Of a stretch of 64,000 bases of DNA, positions 54,016 to 63,024 are shown piece after piece (position 1 is the first letter of the stretch; each line of letters begins with the position of its first letter). Made by a program: the position numbers and the translations under genes. The notes under the pieces are model-generated. The model ran no database searches. It was not told where the DNA came from and saw only the letters and a program-made list of their open reading frames with translations. Source of the stretch: Achromobacter deleyi. Lineage in GTDB: Bacteria > Pseudomonadota > Gammaproteobacteria > Burkholderiales > Burkholderiaceae_B. The stretch spans positions 1-64,000 of the forward strand of contig NZ_CADIJO010000015.1 in the NCBI RefSeq assembly GCF_902859705.1. Reading direction: 5' to 3'.

Positions 54016-55515
54016 TTATTGGAACGCCGTCTCCATGAAGGTACGCAGTTTGCGCGAATGCAGCCGTTCGGGCGGCATGTCGCGCAGGCGCTCCAGCGCC
54101 CGGATGCCGATTTCCAGATGCTGGTTGACCTGCCGGCGGTAGAAGGCGCTGGCCATGCCCGGCAGCTTCAGCTCGCCATGCAGCGGCTTGTCGGACACGC
54201 ACAGCAACGTGCCGTAAGGCACGCGGAAGCGGAAACCGTTGGCCGCGATGGTGGCCGATTCCATGTCCAGCGCAATGGCGCGTGACTGCGCGAAGCGCTC
54301 GACCAGTTCGACGTGATCGCGCAGTTCCCAGTTGCGGTTGTCGATGGTGGCCACCGTGCCGGTGCGCATGATGCGCTTGAGGTCCCAGCCGGACAGGCCG
54401 GCCACTTCCTCCACAGCCTGCTCCAGCGCCACCTGGACTTCGGCCAGGGCCGGCACCGGCACCCAGGTCGGCAGATCGGCATCCAGCACGTGGTCTTCGC
54501 GCACATAGCCGTGGGCCAGCACGTAATCACCCAGCCGTTGCGAATCGCGCAGGCCGGCGCAGTGGCCCAGCATCAGCCAGGCATGCGGACGCAGCACGGC
54601 GATGTGGTCGGTGATGGTCTTGGCGTTGGATGGCCCCACGCCGATGTTGACCAGCGTGATGCCGGAATGGTCGCCGCGCACCAGGTGGTAAGCCGGCATC
54701 TGCGGCAGCCGCTGGCCCTGGCCTTCGTCGGCCGGAGACGATTCGCCGCGCCGGGTGATGCGGTTGCCGGGTTCGACCAGCATCTCGTAGTCTTCGTTGC
54801 CGCTGGCCATCAGGGCGCGGGCCCGGGCGCAGAACTCGTCGACATAGAACTGGTAGTTGGTGAACAGCACGAAATTCTGGAAGTGGCCCGGCGCCGTGGC
54901 GGTGTAGTGCTGCAGGCGGTGCAGCGAATAGTCCACCCGCTGCGCCGTGAAGGGCGCCAGCGGCTTGGGTTCGCCTTCCTTGCCGCGCCACGAACCGTTG
55001 ACGATCGCGTCATCGGTGACGGCCAGGTCGGGCACGTCGAACAGGTCGCGCAAGGGGCGCTTGAGCGCTTCCAGGTGCTCGCCTTCGACATAGGCGCCTT
55101 CCGGAAAGGCGAAATGCAGCGGGATCGGGGAATCGGACTCGCCCACCTCGACCGCCACGCGGTGGTTCTGCAGCAACTGGCCCACCTGTTCGATCAGGTA
55201 GTCGCGAAACAGGGCCGGCTGGGTGACGGTGGTCTGGTAGATGCCGGGTTCGGCCACGTGGCCGTACGACAGGCGGGTATCGATGGGGTCGTAGGTTTCG
55301 ACGAGGATGCGGATGGCCGGGTAATACGCGCGGGCCCGTTCGCGGCCGTTGCCGGAGCCCTTCAGGACTTCGCGGAACGCCGACCGCAGGAAGGCCGTGT
55401 TGCGCGCGTAGATTTCCACCAGCCGGTCGACCGCCGCCACCGCGTCATGGTAGGGCTCGAAAGGAATCGCCTCGGGCCGGTTCATGGAGGACAGGGGGTG
55501 TACTGCGTTCATCAT
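54016..55515 (-). CDS. amn: AMP nucleosidase
   Basis: 499 aa, close to E. coli Amn. Hydrolyses AMP to adenine and ribose 5-phosphate. N-terminal regulatory domain (SYGHVAEPGIYQTTVTQP); catalytic nucleoside-phosphorylase-like domain with LVNIGVGPSNAKTITDH, LMLGHCAGLR and the ALDMESATIAANGFRF motif. Several Met codons near the start (55515, 55512, 55482) leave the exact start open by up to eleven residues. Confidence 0.94.
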   Translation of the reverse strand: MMNAVHPLSSMNRPEAIPFEPYHDAVAAVDRLVEIYARNTAFLRSAFREVLKGSGNGRERARAYYPAIRILVETYDPIDTRLSYGHVAEPGIYQTTVTQPALFRDYLIEQVGQLLQNHRVAVEVGESDSPIPLHFAFPEGAYVEGEHLEALKRPLRDLFDVPDLAVTDDAIVNGSWRGKEGEPKPLAPFTAQRVDYSLHRLQHYTATAPGHFQNFVLFTNYQFYVDEFCARARALMASGNEDYEMLVEPGNRITRRGESSPADEGQGQRLPQMPAYHLVRGDHSGITLVNIGVGPSNAKTITDHIAVLRPHAWLMLGHCAGLRDSQRLGDYVLAHGYVREDHVLDADLPTWVPVPALAEVQVALEQAVEEVAGLSGWDLKRIMRTGTVATIDNRNWELRDHVELVERFAQSRAIALDMESATIAANGFRFRVPYGTLLCVSDKPLHGELKLPGMASAFYRRQVNQHLEIGIRALERLRDMPPERLHSRKLRTFMETAFQ

Positions 55516-55684
55516 TGAGCATTACTCCGCTTTCTTTTCTATCTTGTTTTAAGCGGCCGCTCTCGGCAATCAAGCCGGAAGAGGCCGATGCCGACGATTA
55601 TGCACGACCCCGGGGCCGTATGAAGTGTCATATTCGCGCGCTTCTCGGCGCGTGGTCGCCGCAGCCGGCATCGCCAGCGCAATA

Positions 55685-55702
55685 GAAACAATATATCATT
55701 CC
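55685..55702. promoter_or_regulatory. Possible Zur-like site before the HCxxC/TonB receptor pair
   Basis: GAAACAAT-AT-ATCATTCC is an imperfect, AT-rich palindrome (5 of 8 arm positions match). It lies 32 nt before the ATG at 55734 in the divergent gap with amn. It loosely fits zinc-regulator sites of related bacteria. Weak evidence. Confidence 0.3.
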
Positions 55703-55733
55703 GTTTTTTCCGTTTCCGTTGCCCCCTTCCCCG

Positions 55734-56147
55734 ATGCCGCCGGCCTATCGCCCCCGCCCAGGCAGTCCTCAGCACCTGACCCGATGGGCCGTGCTGGCGT
55801 GGCTGTGCGCCTGCCTGCTGCTGGCCCCGCTGGGCGGCTTGCGCCACGTGCTCACGCACCTGGACAACGGCGCGCCGCCGGCGCACGGCAACCTGGCGGC
55901 ATCCCTCGCCGGAGCGGCCTCCAACCCGTCGTCCGCCCCGGTGCCAGACGACGTGCACACTGCCGACAAGCTCGGCCACTGCGACCTCTGCCACATCTGG
56001 GACTTGCTGGACGCCACCTTGCCGGCGTCCTTTCCGCTCATCGCCGGCACGGCGCCCCGCATCGCACCGACGCCGTCGGCGCCGGGCGGCGCCACCGTGG
56101 CCGCCGGCAGCTGGTTCCAATCCCGCGCCCCGCCCGCCGCGGCTTGA
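55734..56147 (+). CDS. Small exported protein with HCxxC motif (DUF2946-like)
   Basis: 137 aa from ATG 55734 (a TTG at 55719 is less likely). N-terminal hydrophobic segment LTRWAVLAWLCACLLLAPLGG, then a Pro/Ala-rich stretch and the motif GHCDLCHIWD near residue 85. Small proteins of this type often lie next to TonB receptors for copper or zinc. It precedes the receptor gene by 58 nt on the same strand. A metal-handling role is inferred from the Cys/His motif and position. Confidence 0.7.
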   Translation: MPPAYRPRPGSPQHLTRWAVLAWLCACLLLAPLGGLRHVLTHLDNGAPPAHGNLAASLAGAASNPSSAPVPDDVHTADKLGHCDLCHIWDLLDATLPASFPLIAGTAPRIAPTPSAPGGATVAAGSWFQSRAPPAAA

Positions 56148-56205
56148 AATCCCCTAGCCCCGATTTCAACCGCCGCCCTCTTGGCCGGCACCCAGGATTG
56201 CCACC

Positions 56206-58338
56206 ATGCCTTTTGCTGCTTCCGCCGCGGGAACGCGCCTGTCCCTGCGCGCCTTCACCGCTTCATCGTCGGCCCGCTCGTCATCCGCCCGCACCTCGCT
56301 GACCCTGACCCCGCTCGCCCTTGCCTGCCTGCTCGCCCTGCCCCAGGCCGCCCTCGCCCAGGCCGCCCCGGACACCACCACGCTGTCCCCCGTCGTCATC
56401 ACCGCCAACCCCCTGGGCAGCGAAGCGCTGGCTTCGCCGTCCACCATCGTGCAGGGCCTGGACCTGGACCTGCGGCGCGGCTCGAACCTGGGTGAAACGC
56501 TGAATGGCCTGCCCGGCGTATCGACCACCACCTACGGCCCGATGGTCGGCCGCCCCATCATCCGCGGCCTGGATGGCGACCGCATCCGCCTCCTGAACAA
56601 CGGCGTCGGATCGCTGGACGCCTCGTCGCTGTCGTTCGACCACGCCGTGCCGCAAGACCCGCTGTCCACCAATCGCGTCGAGATCCTGCGCGGCCCGGCC
56701 GCCCTGCTCTACGGCGGCAACGCCATCGGCGGCGTGGTCAACACCATCGACAACCGCATTCCCACCGAACCCATCGACGGCATCCACGGCGACGTGGCCG
56801 GCAGCTACGGCGGCGCCAACAACGACCGCAATGGCGCCGTGCAAGTCGAAGGCGGCGATGGCACCTTCGCCATCCATGCCGACGCCTTCAGCCGCAAGAC
56901 GGGCGACCTGCGCATTCCCGGCTACGCCCGCTCGTCGCAGCAACGCGCCATCGACGGCCCTGACCAGGACCAACCGCGGGGCCGCCTGCCCAACAGCGAC
57001 GGCCAGGCCAGCGGTGGCGCGCTGGGCATGTCCTGGACCGGCGAGCATGGCTATGCCGGCCTGTCCTACAGCGGCTACGACTCGGACTACGGTTCGGTCG
57101 CCGAGCCGGACGTGCGCATCAAGATGCGCCAGGAACGCTTCGGCTTCGCCAGCGAACTGCGCGACCTGGACGGCCTGTTCACCAGCGTCAAGCTCAACTT
57201 CGCCTACACCGACTACCAGCACAAGGAAATCGAAGACGGCGAAACGGGCACCATCTTCAAGAACCGCGGCTACGAGGCCCGCCTCGAGGCTCGCCATGCC
57301 GACATCGGCCCGCTGCACGGCGTCGTGGGCCTGCAACTGGGCCAGACGCGCTTCTCGGCGCTGGGCGACGAAGCCCTGGTGCCCACCACCGACACCGATT
57401 CGGCCGCCCTGTTCCTGCTGGAAGAATGGGCCGTGAACGACCGCCTGACCCTGAGCGCGGGCGCCCGCGCCGACTACTCTCGCCTGACGCCGGCCGGCGG
57501 CGGCTATGAACGCTTCGACGGCGCCAGCCGCCGCAGCTTCACGGCCGGCAGCTTCTCGCTGGGCAGCATCTACAAGCTGGACAGCGCCTGGTCGGTGGCG
57601 GCCAATGCCGCCTACACCGAACGCGCCCCGACGTTCTACGAGCTGTACGCCAACGGCCCGCACGCCGCCACCGGCCAGTACCTGGTGGGCGACCAGAACC
57701 TGGCCAAGGAACGCGCCTGGTCCGGCGACCTGTCGCTGCGCTACAAGAAGGATGCCGACAAGGCCAGCATCGGCGTGTTCTACAGCCGCTTCTCGAACTA
57801 CCTCGCTGAAACCAATACCGGCCGCTATCGCAATGACGATGGCGACGTAGTGGCGGCCGGCGACGACGGCGCGCTGCCCGAGGCCCGCTACCAGGGCGTG
57901 TCCGCCCGCCTGTACGGCCTGGAAGCCGAAAGCAGCACCCGCGTCCTGCAGCGCAATGGCCACAAGCTGGACCTGGGCCTGTCGGGCGACTACACGGTGG
58001 CGCGCAACAACGACACCGGCCGCTCGCTGCCGCGCATTCCGCCGCTGCGCCTGCGCGTGGCGCTGGACTATGGCTACGGCCCGTACAACGCCGGCGTCAG
58101 CGTTTCCAAGGCCTTCGCCCAGCACAGCCATCCGGACAACGACACCTCCACGCCCGGCTACTACAGCCTGGACGCCAACGCCGGCTATCGCTTCAAGGTG
58201 GCGGCCGTGCAGTGGCAGGCGTATGTGCGCGGCATCAACCTGACCAACCAGACCATCCGCTACGCCACGTCTGTCCTGCGCGACGTCGCCCCCGAGGGCG
58301 GCCGCGCGGTGATGGTCGGGCTGCGCGGCAGTTTCTGA
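56206..58338 (+). CDS. TonB-dependent receptor, ZnuD-like (zinc or other metal)
   Basis: 710 aa outer-membrane receptor. Signal peptide ends near LAQA (about residue 51); it is preceded by a long Ser/Ala-rich N-terminus. Plug motifs GRPIIRGLDGDRIRLLNNGV and VEILRGPAALLYGGNAIGGV are close to ZnuD-type receptors. A His-rich loop QHSHPDND lies in the last third, and the barrel ends in LRGSF with terminal Phe. Zinc is the best guess; copper or heme are alternatives. Follows the HCxxC small protein and has no FecI/FecR and no signalling domain. Confidence 0.85.
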   Translation: MPFAASAAGTRLSLRAFTASSSARSSSARTSLTLTPLALACLLALPQAALAQAAPDTTTLSPVVITANPLGSEALASPSTIVQGLDLDLRRGSNLGETLNGLPGVSTTTYGPMVGRPIIRGLDGDRIRLLNNGVGSLDASSLSFDHAVPQDPLSTNRVEILRGPAALLYGGNAIGGVVNTIDNRIPTEPIDGIHGDVAGSYGGANNDRNGAVQVEGGDGTFAIHADAFSRKTGDLRIPGYARSSQQRAIDGPDQDQPRGRLPNSDGQASGGALGMSWTGEHGYAGLSYSGYDSDYGSVAEPDVRIKMRQERFGFASELRDLDGLFTSVKLNFAYTDYQHKEIEDGETGTIFKNRGYEARLEARHADIGPLHGVVGLQLGQTRFSALGDEALVPTTDTDSAALFLLEEWAVNDRLTLSAGARADYSRLTPAGGGYERFDGASRRSFTAGSFSLGSIYKLDSAWSVAANAAYTERAPTFYELYANGPHAATGQYLVGDQNLAKERAWSGDLSLRYKKDADKASIGVFYSRFSNYLAETNTGRYRNDDGDVVAAGDDGALPEARYQGVSARLYGLEAESSTRVLQRNGHKLDLGLSGDYTVARNNDTGRSLPRIPPLRLRVALDYGYGPYNAGVSVSKAFAQHSHPDNDTSTPGYYSLDANAGYRFKVAAVQWQAYVRGINLTNQTIRYATSVLRDVAPEGGRAVMVGLRGSF

Positions 58339-58670
58339 CGAGCCAGGCCAGGCACGGATCGGGCGCGGCGATGGCTGCGTCCGCCCGATTCGGCCACCAC
58401 TATCCGTCACCGATATTTTCGACGGCTGGCCGTTACCTTTTTCCGACCGGGCAAAGTAACGGCCGCCCCACCAGAATGCTGCATTGCACTACAAATGTAA
58501 TGAAACTTTATTCCATTACAATACCGTGGCAGTCAGTGGGGCCTAAGGCCTGCCAACACCGCAAAAGCACCGCGCTCGCGTTGGCAGACCCTAGGCTCAC
58601 CTGCCTCCTTTCCGCCGGCTTGCCCCCTGGGCAAAGCCATGCCGCCTACTCCGATTTTTGAAGTGACGTA
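58339..58670. other. Intergenic region before NlpC/P60 gene
   Basis: 332 bases without a gene. A perfect 9-base inverted repeat GGCCGTTAC (58428-58436) / GTAACGGCC (58456-58464) with a T-rich loop follows the receptor gene and may end its transcript. An AT-rich part (about 58490-58525, including TGTAATGAAACTTTATTCCA) likely holds the promoter for the gene at 58671. Confidence 0.5.
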
Positions 58671-59267
58671 ATGACGCCGCCCACGCGAAAAGCACGATTT
58701 GCCTCGTTCCGCATCCCCGCCTTCCTGTCCGCCCCCCTGCTGGCCCTGACGTTCTCCTGGTTACCTGGCGCTGCCCAGGCATCCCTTCCTTCCGCCGATG
58801 CCGCCCGCGGCTCGTTGTCCGGCCTGAGCCTGGCACACGAACCCACCGTGCCCACCCTGCGCGAACGCGTGGTGCAGGCCGGCCTCTCCGCCATCGGCAC
58901 ACCGTATAGCTGGGGCGGCGACGACGCCGCCGAAGGCTTCGACTGCAGCGGCCTGGTGCTGTTCGTGTACCGCGAAATCGCGGGCCTGGAACTGCCGCGC
59001 ACCGCCCGCCAGCAGCGCACCCACGGCGACATGGTGTCCAACAAGCAGCAGCTCAAGCCCGGCGACCTGGTGTTCTTCGCCACCCGCGGCCGCGGCACCA
59101 CCTCGCACGTGGGCATCTACATCGGCCAGAACAAGTTCGTGCACGCCCCGCGCCGCGGCGCCAAGGTCCGCGTGGACGAAATGAAGAACCCGTACTGGTC
59201 CAAGCGCTACGTCGGCGCGCGCAGCTACATCGACCAGGCCCAAGGCCAGATGGTCGCCGGCCGATAA
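58671..59267 (+). CDS. NlpC/P60 (C40) peptidoglycan endopeptidase
   Basis: 198 aa exported cysteine peptidase. Signal peptide ends near AQA (about residue 37). Catalytic Cys92 in FDCSGLVLFVY, His146 in SHVGIYIG and polar His158 in FVHAPRRG. TPYSWGGDDAAEG is the usual lead-in. Cleaves stem peptides during wall remodelling. A single gene followed by a repeat-rich gap and a strong terminator. Confidence 0.92.
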   Translation: MTPPTRKARFASFRIPAFLSAPLLALTFSWLPGAAQASLPSADAARGSLSGLSLAHEPTVPTLRERVVQAGLSAIGTPYSWGGDDAAEGFDCSGLVLFVYREIAGLELPRTARQQRTHGDMVSNKQQLKPGDLVFFATRGRGTTSHVGIYIGQNKFVHAPRRGAKVRVDEMKNPYWSKRYVGARSYIDQAQGQMVAGR

Positions 59268-59324
59268 ATGTAGGCCCCAGAGAAAGGGCCCCCACGCCAC
59301 ACACGCCTTGCGTGCTTGCTGCCC

Positions 59325-59445
59325 CCCTAGGGGGCTGCCCGCCCTTGGGGCGGCCCGGCGCACGGGCAGCTGTTCTAGCATGAGATTGGTGCGCCACCCC
59401 AGGCTGCCCCGCCTTGGGGCGGCCCGGCGGCGGGGCGGGCTTTCT
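59325..59445. repeat. Intergenic GC-rich repeat pair
   Basis: Two copies of a CTGCCC-GCC-TTGGGGCGGCCCGGCG unit occur near 59336-59361 and 59404-59430, within text CCCCCTAGGGGGCTGCC. The same kind of element (self-complementary GGGGC/GCCCC cores) is, as I recall, dispersed in Achromobacter and Bordetella intergenic regions. Only the local repetition is seen here. Confidence 0.55.
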
Positions 59446-59455
59446 TGCGGCCGAT

Positions 59456-59484
59456 AAAAAAAGCGCCCAGTGGGCGCTTTTTTT
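59456..59484. terminator. Bidirectional Rho-independent terminator
   Basis: Seven As, GCGCCC-AGT-GGGCGC, then seven Ts (59456-59484). It works on both strands, between the convergent NlpC/P60 gene (ends 59267) and the short-chain dehydrogenase gene (ends 59506). Confidence 0.9.
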
Positions 59485-59505
59485 GCTGCCTTGCCAGGCG
59501 GCTGC

Positions 59506-60276
59506 CTAGCCACGCCCCACGAACGGCATGTTGGTGGCCATGATGGTCATGAACTGCACGTTGGCTTCCAGCGGCAGGCGGGCCATGGCGGCGACGGCCT
59601 GGGCGACGTGGGCGACGTCCATGCGCGGCTCGACCTTGGTGCTGCCGTCGGCCTGCAGGATGCCCGCCGCCATGCGCTCGGTCATCTCGGTGGCGGCATT
59701 GCCGATGTCGATCTGGCCGCAAGCGATGTGGTATTGGCGGCAATCGAGCGAAATCGATTTGGTCAGGCCCGTCACGGCGTGCTTGGTGGCCGTATAGGCG
59801 ATCGAGAACGGACGCGGCGCATGCGCCGAGATCGACCCATTGTTGATGATGCGGCCGCCCTGCGGCGTCTGGGCCTTCATGACGCGGATCGCGGCCTGGG
59901 CGCACAGGAACATGCCGGTCAGGTTGGTATCGACCACTTCGCGCCAGAGCGCCACCGGCAGCTCTTCGATCGGCATCGCGGGCGCGCCGCGCCCGGCATT
60001 GTTGAACAGCACGTCCAGACGGCCATATTCGCGTTGCGTGGCATCGAACAGCTCGCGCACCGCCTGCTCGTCGGACACATCGGTAGGCACCACCAACGCC
60101 CTGACGCCGTCTTCGCCCGCTGCCGTGCGGGTAGCCTCGAGCGGTTCGCGCCGGCGGCCCGCCAACACCACGCGATAACCCTGCGCCAGAAACTCCAGCG
60201 CCACCGCGCGGCCTATGCCGGTGCCAGCGCCCGTGACCAGGGCTACGCGCGGGGGGTCGATCTCGTTCGTGTGCAT
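59506..60276 (-). CDS. Short-chain dehydrogenase/reductase
   Basis: 256 aa, Rossmann-fold SDR. NAD(P) motif TGAGTGIG near residue 16, NNAG, catalytic Ser in NGSIS, and YTATK (Tyr, Lys). Start ATG 60276 has a perfect AAGGAG 8 nt upstream. GRR after the second strand suggests NADP. Substrate unknown. Divergent from the cytochrome pair at 60503. Confidence 0.92.
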   Translation of the reverse strand: MHTNEIDPPRVALVTGAGTGIGRAVALEFLAQGYRVVLAGRRREPLEATRTAAGEDGVRALVVPTDVSDEQAVRELFDATQREYGRLDVLFNNAGRGAPAMPIEELPVALWREVVDTNLTGMFLCAQAAIRVMKAQTPQGGRIINNGSISAHAPRPFSIAYTATKHAVTGLTKSISLDCRQYHIACGQIDIGNAATEMTERMAAGILQADGSTKVEPRMDVAHVAQAVAAMARLPLEANVQFMTIMATNMPFVGRG

Positions 60277-60446
60277 GGAATTCTCCTTGTTATCGATCGG
60301 CGAAATGCTACCCGAATCAATCTGGCCATGCTGCAAGCGAACGTTCCATCATTGCCCGTCGGCCACCTCGGCGACGCAAGCAAATGAAACGGCGCGCGCC
60401 ACATCAATCACGATGCGATGCCCTGATCTGTCACAACCTTTTATAT

Positions 60447-60460
60447 AATTTCTGGAAATT
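60447..60460. promoter_or_regulatory. AT-rich palindrome upstream of tsdBA-like genes
   Basis: AATTTC-TG-GAAATT, perfect 6-base arms, in the AT-rich part of the gap between the SDR gene and the cytochrome genes. It is 42 nt before the ATG at 60503. May be an operator or part of the promoter. Confidence 0.35.
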
Positions 60461-60502
60461 AGCTTATTACTCAAAATCAATAACCGGACGGAGACCTCCT
60501 CC

Positions 60503-61282
60503 ATGCCTTCACGGCCCCTGTCTTCACGGCCCCAGTCATTGCGGCCCCTGCCCATCCGTTTGCAGCCCTTCTTCCTGCGGTCCTGTACCGTCGCCCGCTG
60601 GGCGGGCGCGCTGGCCCTGGGCGCCAGCGCCCTGGCCAACGCCCAAAGCGCACCTGACGGCCAACAGATCAGCACCCAGGGCGCCAACGGCGCGCCCGCC
60701 TGTGTCACCTGCCACGGCGCGAAGGGCGAAGGCAATGCCGTCGCCGGGTTTCCGCATCTGGCGGGCATGGGCGCCGCCTACCTGGCCGAGCAGCTCGAAG
60801 CCATGGCCAATGGCTCGCGCGTCAGCCCGGTAATGGCCGCCACCGCCAAGGCACTGAACCCTGCCCAGCGCCAGGCCGTGGCGCAGTACTACGCGCAGCT
60901 GCCTTCGCCGCTGAACATCGACCGCCTGGCCGCCACCGCACAGCCGCCCGCCAAGGCGGACGACACCGGCGCCTGGCTCGCTAACCGCGGCGCGTGGGAC
61001 AAGAACGTGCCCGCATGCAATCAGTGCCACGGCCCCGGCGGCATCGGCGTCGGCGCCAACTTTCCCAGCCTGGCCGGCCAGCCTGCCGCCTACATCGCCG
61101 GCCAGTTGCGCGCCTGGCGCCAGGGCCAGCGTCCGCCCGGCCCGCTGGGCCTGATGCCCGCCGTCGCCACCCGCCTGACCGACGCCGAGATCGACGCCGT
61201 GTCCGCCTATTACGCCGGCCTGCCCAAGGCGGCCGACCTGCTTGCCGCGCAAGCCACCCCCGCCGCGGGAGCCAAGCCATGA
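60503..61282 (+). CDS. tsdB: Diheme cytochrome c4-type protein, TsdB-like
   Basis: 259 aa periplasmic diheme cytochrome. Heme sites CVTCH (67-71) and CNQCH (172-176) in two similar halves (HLAGMGAAYLAEQLEAM and SLAGQPAAYIAGQLRAW), the c4 layout. TsdB is the electron acceptor of the thiosulfate dehydrogenase TsdA and is encoded before tsdA in several bacteria. The first 15 residues come from three 15-base tandem repeats (60507-60551), giving an Arg/Pro/Ser-rich start before the signal peptide. Its stop overlaps the next ATG. Confidence 0.8.
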   Translation: MPSRPLSSRPQSLRPLPIRLQPFFLRSCTVARWAGALALGASALANAQSAPDGQQISTQGANGAPACVTCHGAKGEGNAVAGFPHLAGMGAAYLAEQLEAMANGSRVSPVMAATAKALNPAQRQAVAQYYAQLPSPLNIDRLAATAQPPAKADDTGAWLANRGAWDKNVPACNQCHGPGGIGVGANFPSLAGQPAAYIAGQLRAWRQGQRPPGPLGLMPAVATRLTDAEIDAVSAYYAGLPKAADLLAAQATPAAGAKP

Positions 61283-62226
61283 ATCCGATGTCCCGCCGAC
61301 TCAGCCGCGCCACCGCCCGGCTCGCCGCGCTGACCCTGACCGCCGGCCTCGCCGCCACCGCTGCCCACGCCGCCGGTCCCGTCACCGACGCCCGCCCCGC
61401 CTTCACGCCGCCCACCGCCGCCTCGCTGCCCGACAGCGAGTTCGGCAAGATCGTGCGCCAGGGCGAACAGATCTTCCTGCACACCCCGCAGAACGCCGCC
61501 AAGTTCGTCGGCAACGACCTGAACTGCGCCAGCTGCCACCTGGACGCCGGCCGCCGCGCGGATTCCGCGCCAATGTGGGCCGCCTACGTGCTGTATCCCG
61601 CCTACCGCGCCAAAAATGGGCACGTCAACACGCTGGCCGAACGCCTGCAAGGGTGCTTTCGCTTCAGCATGAACGGCAAGGCGCCAGCCGCCGACGACCC
61701 CGTGCTGACGGCCTTGCAGACCTACATGTTCTGGCTGGCCAGCAAGGCGCCGACCGGCGTTGCGCTCAAGGGCCAGGGCTACCTGAAACTGCCTGCGCCG
61801 GCCCAGAAGGCCGATTACGTGCGCGGCAGCGAGGTCTACGGGCAGTACTGCGCCGTCTGCCATGGCGACAAGGGCCAGGGCCAGAAGAACGGTACGCACT
61901 GGGTCTTCCCTGCGCTGTGGGGCCCGGACTCGTTCAACTGGGGCGCAGGCATGCACCAGATCGGCAACGCCGCCGGCTTCATCAAGGCCAACATGCCGCT
62001 GGGCCAGGCCGGCATGCTGAACGATCAGGAAGCCTGGGACGTGGCGTATTTCATGAACGCGCACGAACGCCCGCAGGACCCGCGCTATACCGAATCGGTT
62101 GCCAAGACCCGCGCCAAGTATCACGACTCGGACGACTCGCTGTATGGCCTGGAAATCAACGGCCACCTGCTCGGCAGCGACTCGCCCGCGCCGGGCGGCA
62201 AACTGGTGCAGGCGGCTGCCAAATAA
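61279..62226 (+). CDS. tsdA: Thiosulfate dehydrogenase TsdA-like diheme cytochrome c
   Basis: 315 aa periplasmic protein with signal peptide ending near AHA (residue 31). Heme motifs CASCH (83-87) and CAVCH (191-195). Cys126 in ERLQGCFRFSMNG lies 39 residues after the first heme His, the same spacing as the heme-ligating Cys96 to His57 in Allochromatium TsdA. So it should couple two thiosulfates to tetrathionate, or run the reverse reaction. ATGA overlap with the TsdB-like gene. Confidence 0.82.
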   Translation: MNPMSRRLSRATARLAALTLTAGLAATAAHAAGPVTDARPAFTPPTAASLPDSEFGKIVRQGEQIFLHTPQNAAKFVGNDLNCASCHLDAGRRADSAPMWAAYVLYPAYRAKNGHVNTLAERLQGCFRFSMNGKAPAADDPVLTALQTYMFWLASKAPTGVALKGQGYLKLPAPAQKADYVRGSEVYGQYCAVCHGDKGQGQKNGTHWVFPALWGPDSFNWGAGMHQIGNAAGFIKANMPLGQAGMLNDQEAWDVAYFMNAHERPQDPRYTESVAKTRAKYHDSDDSLYGLEINGHLLGSDSPAPGGKLVQAAAK

Positions 62227-62258
62227 TCATCGACAGATAATCGGCAGCGCTCAACGCA

Positions 62259-62305
62259 AAATCGCGCGGCGCGGCGGGTTTTCCCCCTGCCGCGCCGCGC
62301 GATTT
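62259..62305. terminator. Long hairpin between tsdA-like gene and gmk
   Basis: Perfect 17-base arms: 62259-62275 (AAATCGCGCGGCGCGGC) and 62289-62305 (GCCGCGCCGCGCGATTT). It lies 32 nt after the cytochrome gene and 40 nt before gmk. Ends the upstream operon; only three Ts close the stem. Confidence 0.65.
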
Positions 62306-62345
62306 GCTATCCTTCGGGTCTCAGCATCACACGCACGTCATATTC

Positions 62346-62978
62346 ATGCACGCCAACCCCGGAAATGTCTTCATGGTCGTCGCACCCAGCGGCGCCGGCA
62401 AGTCCAGCCTGGTCAAGGCCTTGCTCTCGCAAGATCCCGCCATTCTCCTGTCTGTCTCCTGCACGACCCGCGCCCCGCGCCCCGGCGAAGAAGACGGCCG
62501 CGAATACCGCTTCATCGGCGCCGAAGAATTCAAGCAGTTGCGCGAAGAACAGCGCCTGCTGGAATGGGCCGAAGTGCACGGCAATTTCTACGGCACCCCG
62601 CGTGATCCCATCGACGCCGCCACCCGCGAAGGCCGCGACGTCCTGCTCGAAATCGATTGGCAAGGCGCGCGCCAGGTGCGCCAGCGTTTTCCGGCCGCGA
62701 TCGGCATTTTCGTGCTGCCGCCGTCCATCGAAGAACTCGAAAGCCGGCTCAAGGCGCGCGGCCAGGATGCCCCGCAAGTCATTGCGCGCCGCCTGATGGC
62801 CGCGGGGGGCGAAATCGCCCACGCGCCTGAATGCGAATATGTTATTATTAATCAAGAATTTAGCGTAGCCTTGTCGGAACTGACTCAAATCGTCAGCGCC
62901 GCGCGGCTACGTTTTTCGTCTCAGGCCGCCCGCCATGCTGAATTGTTTGCGCAACTCGGCATCCCGGCCGCGCACTGA
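62346..62978 (+). CDS. gmk: Guanylate kinase
   Basis: 210 aa; phosphorylates GMP to GDP. P-loop [10 protein letters not shown] near residue 16, [19 protein letters not shown], the [14 protein letters not shown] segment and [11 protein letters not shown]. Start ATG 62346 begins close to the P-loop as in other Gmk; a longer reading adds fourteen residues that cross the hairpin region. Followed by rpoZ and spoT as is common. Confidence 0.96.
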   Translation: MHANPGNVFMVVAPSGAGKSSLVKALLSQDPAILLSVSCTTRAPRPGEEDGREYRFIGAEEFKQLREEQRLLEWAEVHGNFYGTPRDPIDAATREGRDVLLEIDWQGARQVRQRFPAAIGIFVLPPSIEELESRLKARGQDAPQVIARRLMAAGGEIAHAPECEYVIINQEFSVALSELTQIVSAARLRFSSQAARHAELFAQLGIPAAH

Positions 62979-63024
62979 AACGAATCCGCATTCTCCCTAT
63001 CCTCCATCAGCACCAGGTGTCCTA

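Noticed and set aside
59268-59505. Small gene in the gap after the NlpC/P60 gene
   Set aside because: Open frames come from GC-rich repeats; no start signal or conserved text, and a bidirectional terminator fills the end.
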